The notes below the pieces were generated by a model. The model searched no databases and had not been told where the DNA came from. It saw only the letters and a program-made list of their open reading frames with translations. This document shows, piece after piece, positions 5,194 to 6,850 of a DNA stretch of 6,850 nt. A program made the translations under genes and the position numbers. Source of the stretch: Chloroflexota bacterium (lineage in GTDB: Bacteria; Chloroflexota; Dehalococcoidia; SZUA-161); NCBI GenBank assembly GCA_030668425.1, contig DAOUTY010000096.1:1-6850 (forward strand), in the 5' to 3' direction. Numbering within the stretch: position 1 is the stretch's first letter; each line of letters opens with the position of its first letter.

Positions 5194-6850
5194 ATGGCAG
5201 CAGTAAGAGGAAGTGCACTTGTCGGCAGGGCTTTGAAGAATGAGGGGGTGAAACACATATTCACCCTCAGCGGCGAAATCAGCGAGATATACGATAAGTG
5301 CGTAGATGAGGGGATAGAGCTCATCGACATGAGGCATGAACAGGCCGTGGCTAACGCCGCAACCGGCTATGCGATAGCCACCGGCGAGCCCGGCGTGACC
5401 ATGGTTACATCAGGACCAGGTGTTATAAACATGGCAGCGGGTATAGCAACCGCGTGGTACGCATGCGCGCCTGTTGTCGGCATCTGTACTCATACGCCGC
5501 ATTTCTTTGAGGGAAAGGGAGCTATACAGGAGTTTGATTCAAGAGACATGTATCGATCGATTACGAAGTGGAGAGGCTACTGCACGACAAAGCGACGGCT
5601 GGCGGAATATGTAGCCACAGCTTTTAGATATGCGGATACCGGCCGCAAAGGACCCGTGCTGTTGGATTTCCCCTATGATATCCTGCTGCTCAGCGTGGAA
5701 GAAGAGGAGGCCCCGATCATCCCGCCAGACAGGTACAGGACCAAAGCGCGCCCGTACGGTGATCCTCGACTGGTGAAGAAAGCCGCAGAATGGCTACTGG
5801 CTGCTGAGAAGCCGGGAATACTGATCGGGGGTGGGATTCTCTGGTCAGGCGCATCGGACGAGCTCATACAGTTCGCTGAACTTACCAATATACCCGTATG
5901 CTATGAGATAGGCGGGAAAGGCTGCATGCCGGACGATCACCCGCTCTGCGGAGGCCCTGTTGGACTTGATTTCGGGAGCATAGCAGGGGCCGATGTACTT
6001 CTGGCGATCGGGGTTAGATTCGAGGAGATATTGGGCTACGGCGCCGGCAATTTCTATGCGCCCGATGTAAAGGTGGTCTCCGTGGATATCGAGCCTTTAG
6101 AGATCGGCAGAAACAGGCCCGTTGACATCGGCATATGGGGAGACGCCAAAGCCGTCCTGACCCAGTTGATTGAATCAGCGAAGGAAGCACTCAAGAGCGG
6201 CGGCAAACGCGAGGAAACGGAGTGGGTGAGAAACGTAAAGAGCATCGCCAAGTCTGTTGAAGACATTCTGCAAGCAGGGGCGTCGAGCTCGGATATCCCT
6301 ATTCATCCCAGCCGTCTTGGTAAAGAAGTGTGCGAATTCCTGGGCAAGGATTCGTACATCATAATGGACGGAGGAGATATAAACGCCCACGTCACCGCCC
6401 TTCACCGTGCCAGCTTTCCCGGCAGCTTCATAAATGCCCAGGGTGGCTCGCTAGGCCATTTGGGAGGAGGAATTCCCTACGCAATAGGCGTCAAGACAGC
6501 GAAGCCAGATAAGAGGGTCCTGTGTATAACCGGAGATGGCTCCTTCATGTTTAATGCCAGCGAGATCGACACGGCGGTGAGGCACAACAAGCAGATCGTG
6601 GTCGTCGTAGGCAACGATTGCCAGTGGGGTATGGTTAGACACGATCAGCAACTGAACCAGTGTGGCGAGTTTTGTTCTAAACTGAGCGAGGACGTGAGAT
6701 ACGATAAGTACGCGCAAAGCCTGGGTGCTTACGGAGAGCTAGTAACCGAACCGGAGGAAATCCAACCCGCTTTAAGGAGGGCCTTCGACTCAGGTCTGCC
6801 CGCGGTACTCGACGTCAGAACTGATCCCTCTGTTCTGGGTTTTGCGAGCT
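5194..6850 (+). CDS. Thiamine-diphosphate enzyme, acetolactate synthase-like, 3' end cut by window
   Basis: The frame is open for 552 codons to the window edge; family proteins are about 550-600 residues, so only a short C-terminal piece is missing. The order of the three domains is that of the acetolactate synthase / 2-hydroxyacyl-CoA lyase / oxalyl-CoA decarboxylase superfamily. The N-terminal pyrimidine-binding domain has GVKHIFTLSGE near 18-28, the catalytic glutamate E49 in MRHEQAVANAATGYA, and TSGPGVINMAAG. The central domain (about 195-335) has KPGILIGGGI and VVSVDIEP. The C-terminal pyrophosphate-binding domain has GGSLGHLGGGIPYAIG and the metal motif G447-D448-G449-S, ending at N474-D475 (GNDCQWGM). 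Members join or cleave C-C bonds next to a carbonyl, often after decarboxylating a 2-keto acid. The GND-x-x-WG ending and the FTLSG start suggest one of the many uncharacterised ALS-like groups rather than IlvB itself, and no regulatory-subunit gene is seen. Product specificity is unknown. A Xsc-like (sulfoacetaldehyde) role is possible but not indicated by a motif I can name. Confidence 0.9.
   Translation, partial: MAAVRGSALVGRALKNEGVKHIFTLSGEISEIYDKCVDEGIELIDMRHEQAVANAATGYAIATGEPGVTMVTSGPGVINMAAGIATAWYACAPVVGICTHTPHFFEGKGAIQEFDSRDMYRSITKWRGYCTTKRRLAEYVATAFRYADTGRKGPVLLDFPYDILLLSVEEEEAPIIPPDRYRTKARPYGDPRLVKKAAEWLLAAEKPGILIGGGILWSGASDELIQFAELTNIPVCYEIGGKGCMPDDHPLCGGPVGLDFGSIAGADVLLAIGVRFEEILGYGAGNFYAPDVKVVSVDIEPLEIGRNRPVDIGIWGDAKAVLTQLIESAKEALKSGGKREETEWVRNVKSIAKSVEDILQAGASSSDIPIHPSRLGKEVCEFLGKDSYIIMDGGDINAHVTALHRASFPGSFINAQGGSLGHLGGGIPYAIGVKTAKPDKRVLCITGDGSFMFNASEIDTAVRHNKQIVVVVGNDCQWGMVRHDQQLNQCGEFCSKLSEDVRYDKYAQSLGAYGELVTEPEEIQPALRRAFDSGLPAVLDVRTDPSVLGFAS

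Overview
The window carries six protein-coding genes, all on the + strand, with no RNA gene, insertion sequence or CRISPR array visible. The first gene (an N-acetyltransferase) is cut by the left edge and the last (a thiamine-diphosphate enzyme) by the right edge. The gene set suggests an anaerobic bacterium with organic-acid catabolism: an aldehyde:ferredoxin oxidoreductase family protein of the tungsten-pterin, [4Fe-4S] type, plus a UxaA-type metal-dependent dehydratase. Strong Shine-Dalgarno sequences and one good sigma70-like promoter fit bacteria. An uncultured Chloroflexota (Dehalococcoidia-like) or Desulfobacterota-like genome would be my guess, but nothing here fixes the phylum.

Layout. 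Positions 1-2936 are a tightly packed set: GNAT acetyltransferase C-terminus, phosphotriesterase/lactonase-family amidohydrolase, a 102-residue SAF-domain protein and a 386-residue UxaA-family large subunit. The gaps are 2, 25 and 2 bases, so this is very probably one transcript. After a 130-base spacer comes a full-length aldehyde ferredoxin oxidoreductase family gene (3067-4923). A 270-base spacer follows, holding a predicted promoter (5035-5063) and a leader with mutually exclusive or pseudoknotted stems. The spacer leads into an acetolactate-synthase-like thiamine-diphosphate enzyme (5194 to the end), which is nearly complete.

How the genes may work together (inference). A PTE-family hydrolase could open a lactone or ester to a hydroxy acid, and the two-subunit UxaA-type enzyme could eliminate water (or sulfite, as in the SuyAB relatives) to give a 2-keto acid. 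The thiamine-diphosphate enzyme could then decarboxylate or cleave the product to an aldehyde, and the AOR-family enzyme could oxidise that aldehyde with reduction of ferredoxin. Each family supports its step in general, but no substrate can be read from the sequence. Two enzymes differ at expected functional positions. The PTE-family protein has Asp where the beta-metal His is expected, and the UxaA large subunit lacks several signatures of sugar-acid dehydratases. The substrate may therefore be unusual.
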